Assembly (NCBI GenBank): GCA_034401135.1 | Contig: JAWZSP010000003.1 | Location: 5,208,001 to 5,272,000 of the forward strand | Origin: Volutella citrinella | Lineage: Eukaryota; Ascomycota; Sordariomycetes; Hypocreales; Nectriaceae | Reading direction: 5' to 3' | Length of the DNA: 64,000 nt | The notes under the pieces: generated by a model | Database searches by the model: none | The model's input: the letters and a program-made list of their open reading frames with translations, nothing else | Told to the model about the DNA's origin: nothing | Part shown: piece after piece, positions 63,157 through 64,000 of the stretch | Layout: the number at the start of each line of letters is the position of its first letter | Numbering within the stretch: position 1 is the first letter of the stretch | Position numbers and translations under genes: made by a program

Positions 63157-64000
63157 GTTCCCTGCTGCCCAAGGGGCTTGATCAGCGCCAGCGCCCCAGG
63201 TGTCTCGACCCAGGCGCCGTAGCAGTAGCCAACTATCAGATTCGCCTCGGCCTCGGACATGGGCGAGAACATGCTCGGCCTGGACGCCATAGCCGTGGCC
63301 GCGTCGTTGACCATGAGGGGCCAAAAATGCGGGTTGTACGCCTGCACTGACTCGCACAGCTGCTTGACCTGCGCCTTGACCTCGTCAACGAGCGCCGAGA
63401 CCTCGTCGGGCCCGAACGCGAGCACCTCGGGCCGCGAGTCAGCGAGGTCGCTGACGAAGCCCTGGCGGAGGACGTCGACGACGTCGGGCGGCAGAGGGCC
63501 CCGCGCATTTCTGCACGCGTCCTGCAGCATCTGCAAGTCCAGCAGGGCGCGGATCTTGACGAGCGTGACGGCCACGGTGTGGCTCATGCGGATGAAGTCG
63601 CCCGTCCACGACTTGGCCGTCACGGGCTCGAGCACATTAGCGCCCTCGGTGTCGAGGAACGGCAGGTCCGGGTTGCCGTACTCGTGGGACTTGTCGTCGG
63701 CCGTCGTGGCCCACCACTTGACGAAGTCGTAGGCGGCCTGATCCCTGCCCAGGCGGAGGTGGAGGTGCGGGACGATCTCGCGGACGCCCATGTTGTCGGC
63801 GCGCGAGAGCCGGAGCAGGCCCAGGAGGTGGTCCAGCGCGACCTTCACGGCCTCGGCGTTTCCGTTGAGCAGCCCGAAGTTGAGCAGCGTCGCGTCGGCC
63901 ACGTCGTAGCGCGCCTTCATGTACGAGCGCGTCTCGTGGATGCCCCAGAATAGCCCGACGGCCGTCTCAAAGGGCCGCGGCGGCGTCAGCGCGTCGCCCT
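63150..64000 (-). CDS. Conserved fungal protein (C-terminal part; runs off the window)
   Basis: The frame is open from the right edge to the stop at 63150, about 283 codons; the start lies beyond 64000. The visible part has FETAVGLFWGIHETRSYMKA, then LDHLLGLLRLSRADNMGVRE, RLGRDQAAYDFVKWWATT and NPDLPFLDTEGANVLEPV. Further on are VAVTLVKIRALLDLQMLQDA and AYNPHFWPLMVN. I recognise this block order from uncharacterised ascomycete proteins, some annotated with MYND-type zinc fingers. No zinc finger is visible in this portion. Function unknown; it is helical, soluble and G/C-ending in codon use. The last residues (QQGTE) fall in sequence also found in the neighbouring repeat. Confidence 0.8.
   Translation of the reverse strand, partial: GDALTPPRPFETAVGLFWGIHETRSYMKARYDVADATLLNFGLLNGNAEAVKVALDHLLGLLRLSRADNMGVREIVPHLHLRLGRDQAAYDFVKWWATTADDKSHEYGNPDLPFLDTEGANVLEPVTAKSWTGDFIRMSHTVAVTLVKIRALLDLQMLQDACRNARGPLPPDVVDVLRQGFVSDLADSRPEVLAFGPDEVSALVDEVKAQVKQLCESVQAYNPHFWPLMVNDAATAMASRPSMFSPMSEAEANLIVGYCYGAWVETPGALALIKPLGQQGTE

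Overview
The window looks like nuclear DNA of a filamentous ascomycete (Pezizomycotina; a Sordariomycete, perhaps Hypocreales, is my guess). Genes are spaced, lie on both strands, and are interrupted by 50-85 nt GT..AG introns, often with CTAAC/CTGAC-type branch sites. Families typical of moulds are present: a CYP504 P450, an ACS-type MFS carrier, a DUF7025-type AAA ATPase, GH128, a NACHT-ankyrin receptor, a rhodopsin-domain 7TM protein and a BAHD-like acyltransferase. There are no operons, and I found no tRNA, rRNA or CRISPR array. All exon boundaries were worked out by eye from splice signals, frame continuity and family resemblance.

Left end (1-8.3 kb): a decayed homogentisate 1,2-dioxygenase on the minus strand lies head to head with an intact four-exon CYP504 phenylacetate-type hydroxylase. 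These are two steps of one aromatic-acid pathway. A long gene-free GC-rich stretch follows, then a six-exon MFS anion:cation symporter.

8.8-24.5 kb: a large AAA ATPase, the U5 snRNP protein Dim1, a conserved protein of unknown function, an APH/EcKinase-like kinase and a 971-residue coiled-coil repeat protein with a possible N-myristoylation start. These are separated by 0.9-2.2 kb spacers.

25.3-38.7 kb: a GPI-type GH128 glucanase lies next to a secreted hevein-motif protein. The latter resembles the C-terminal part of subgroup-C fungal chitinases but has no GH18 domain. Then come an F-box protein, a YcaC-like isochorismatase with a signal peptide, a five-exon GFA/Mss4-like zinc protein, an RWD+DUF1115 protein and a coiled-coil protein.

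39.2-57.9 kb: a 2212-residue NACHT-ankyrin NLR-like receptor is followed by a dense run of metabolic genes: FAD-dependent KstD-like dehydrogenase, SDR, SRPBCC protein, BAHD-like acyltransferase, TatD/Scn1-like hydrolase, cyanide-hydratase-type nitrilase and a rhodopsin-domain membrane protein. The pairs are divergent or convergent with short spacers. The order suggests an accessory metabolic cluster without a backbone synthase, but co-function is inference.

Right end (57.9-64 kb): about 4 kb of gene-poor DNA with degenerate dispersed repeats, a small secreted protein, and the 3' portion of a conserved fungal gene that runs off the window and whose stop codon lies in repeat-derived sequence.
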